A DNA stretch of 15,233 nucleotides from Pavlovales sp. CCMP2436 (taxonomy: Eukaryota > Haptophyta > Pavlovophyceae > Pavlovales), in NCBI GenBank assembly GCA_026770615.1, contig MU631337.1:160008-175240 (forward strand), read 5' to 3'. Below are positions 14,370 through 15,233 of this stretch, piece after piece (position 1 is the stretch's first letter; each line of letters opens with the position of its first letter). The translations under genes and the position numbers were made by a program. The notes under the pieces were generated by a model. The model was not told the origin of the DNA, searched no databases, and saw only the letters and a list, made by a program, of their open reading frames with translations.

Positions 14370-15218
14370 GGGGAGTCGATCGCTGTGGGCGATAGCGTGC
14401 TGACACGGAGCTCCGCAGTCGCAGGCGTGGTGCGCGAGCTGCGCCCCGATTCCTCTTGCACGGTCGAGTACACGGCGGAGGGCGTGAGCACGCTGATTGA
14501 GTACAAGCACGCTGGCCGCCCGACAAAGGGTGTGCCATCGCCGCCCCCGCCCTCTGCTGCCGCGCCCATCGGCGCGCCCGCCGAGGAAGCCACAGTGGCC
14601 GAAACGAGTGGACGGGCCGCTGGGGTCAGTGGGACTCGCCAGTTCGCAGCCCTCCGGCGACCACCTGTTCCGCTCGCGCCTTCTGCGCGTTCCGAACGGA
14701 AAGACAAGCTTTCCATTGCTGACGTGGCCAAAGTACACGCCTTCTTCTACGCTAACGGTGCCGTCAGCCCGTGCACGCGCGACCGCGTGAGAAGGCGCGT
14801 TGGTCCCAACCTTTGGCAACTCGCGCAGGCGCTGGTCGCGGTGCAGACTATGGCCGCACTCCACTCGCAGTTCCAGGCAGAGCGAGTCCTCTGCGGCACG
14901 CCGCTCAACTATTCATCCTTTAAAAACCTTAGGCGCATCAACCGCGAGACGTGTTTGTGCCGCACTTGCGAGCTGTACAAATGCTATCACGACGCGATGG
15001 ACATGGTGCCCGCCATCTTCTCCCTCCCAGACGCCACGCCCGCCGCGTCGCCCGCTGCGAATGCACCTGCCGCAGCACCCGCGTTGCCCGAGGCTGACGC
15101 GCCAGCTGCCTCGCTTGGCAGTGCTTGCTCAAACTACACGAGCAAAGTAAGCAGCCTGCTCGAATTCTGCAGGCTCAAGTCCAAGCGCGAGCAGGTAATC
15201 TCCTATTTATTAATGTAG
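14370..15218 (+). CDS. Flank gene, second part: transposon-type Cys domain, probably continuing by splicing
   Basis: The frame continues in phase from the preceding TAG. It opens with a small beta-rich segment (VGDSVLTRSSAVAGVVREL to HAGRPTKG, about 14385-14526) that could be an SH3- or Tudor-like fold. A Pro/Ala linker follows. A conserved-looking domain (about 14692-15000) has an Ala/Leu helix, LNYSSFKNLRR and ETCLCRTCELYKCYHDAMD. That 'S-x-F-x-x-LR...CLCxxC' layout resembles domains of unknown function I associate with eukaryotic transposon-derived genes. Another Ala/Pro linker and LLEFCRLKSKREQ end the coding-like part. At 15194/15195 a CAG|GTAATC matches a splice donor, and the sequence then turns AT-rich, so the gene probably continues outside the window; the TAG at 15216-15218 may be intronic. 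Only GTG is available near 14385; no independent start is evident. Not viral. Confidence 0.5.
   Translation, partial: GESIAVGDSVLTRSSAVAGVVRELRPDSSCTVEYTAEGVSTLIEYKHAGRPTKGVPSPPPPSAAAPIGAPAEEATVAETSGRAAGVSGTRQFAALRRPPVPLAPSARSERKDKLSIADVAKVHAFFYANGAVSPCTRDRVRRRVGPNLWQLAQALVAVQTMAALHSQFQAERVLCGTPLNYSSFKNLRRINRETCLCRTCELYKCYHDAMDMVPAIFSLPDATPAASPAANAPAAAPALPEADAPAASLGSACSNYTSKVSSLLEFCRLKSKREQVISYLLM
15192..15200 (+). other. Possible splice donor site
   Basis: CAG|GTAATC at 15192-15200 falls at a codon boundary (phase 0). Coding GC-rich sequence precedes it and AT-rich sequence (TCCTATTTATTAATG) follows, as at a eukaryotic exon-intron border. A single site cannot prove splicing. Confidence 0.35.
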
Positions 15219-15233
15219 GGGGTAGTGAGGGGG

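Noticed and set aside
13944..14864. Long minus-strand open frame (306 codons) in the right flank
   Set aside because: GC-rich sequence leaves few stops on either strand. The product is Arg/His/Cys-rich without coherent pattern, while the plus-strand frame has natural composition and a recognisable Cys domain.
1..15233. tRNA or rRNA genes
   Set aside because: No cloverleaf with conserved box A and box B sequences or ribosomal segment was noticed on either strand.

Overview
The window looks like an integrated, partly degraded Polinton-like virus (PLV; the polinton, virophage and adintovirus world of small eukaryotic dsDNA viruses) sitting in GC-rich nuclear DNA of a eukaryote, most plausibly a unicellular alga or other protist. 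The evidence is: (1) an AT-richer core from about 1.3 to 13.95 kb with compact, mostly intronless genes; (2) a large replication protein with a polymerase-like region, a superfamily 1 helicase and a nuclease-like tail; (3) an A32/FtsK-HerA-type genome-packaging ATPase; (4) several beta-rich, capsid- or vertex-type proteins. The host group cannot be fixed from sequence alone. The flanks have strongly G/C-ending codons, a possible splice donor and a Cys-containing domain of a kind I associate with eukaryotic transposon-derived genes.

Layout. Positions 1-530 are left flank without a supported gene; they begin with a run of 20 G. Positions 531-1139 hold a GC-rich, probably frameshifted flank gene. 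Positions 1201-5913 (minus) encode the 1570-residue replication protein, and 6071-6352 (minus) a 93-residue zinc-ribbon-like protein. Positions 6353-7029 form a gene-free, repeat-rich segment with a telomere-like CCCTAA tract, a 29-bp direct repeat and a 24-bp tandem repeat. A coiled-coil, proline-rich protein lies on the minus strand at 7030-7563. The structural module follows: a capsid-type protein (7679-8446), a small basic/amphipathic protein (8488-8853), the start of a probable major capsid protein (8940-9197) cut short and joined tail-to-tail to a truncated class-3 lipase-like gene (9090-9518, minus), an F5/8 type C (discoidin-like) protein (9558-10187, minus), a beta-rich protein (10204-11034, minus), the packaging ATPase (11110-11853), a 441-residue unknown protein (11862-13187) and a last viral gene (13216 to about 13950) whose frame runs abruptly into GC-rich sequence. 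Positions 13950-15233 are right flank, carrying one GC-rich reading frame interrupted by an in-frame TAG.

How it fits together. The replication protein and zinc-ribbon protein form a leftward replication module, and the rest is a virion module on both strands. The element appears unable to build its own capsid: the probable major capsid gene keeps only about 76 native residues, and I see no second copy, no maturation protease, no integrase and no terminal inverted repeats. This suggests an endogenous remnant, although a chimeric or collapsed assembly at about 9.17 kb and 13.95 kb cannot be excluded.

Most worth checking: the polymerase-helicase-nuclease fusion, the capsid/lipase deletion junction, and the repeat-rich central region, which could be a replication origin or a foreign insertion.
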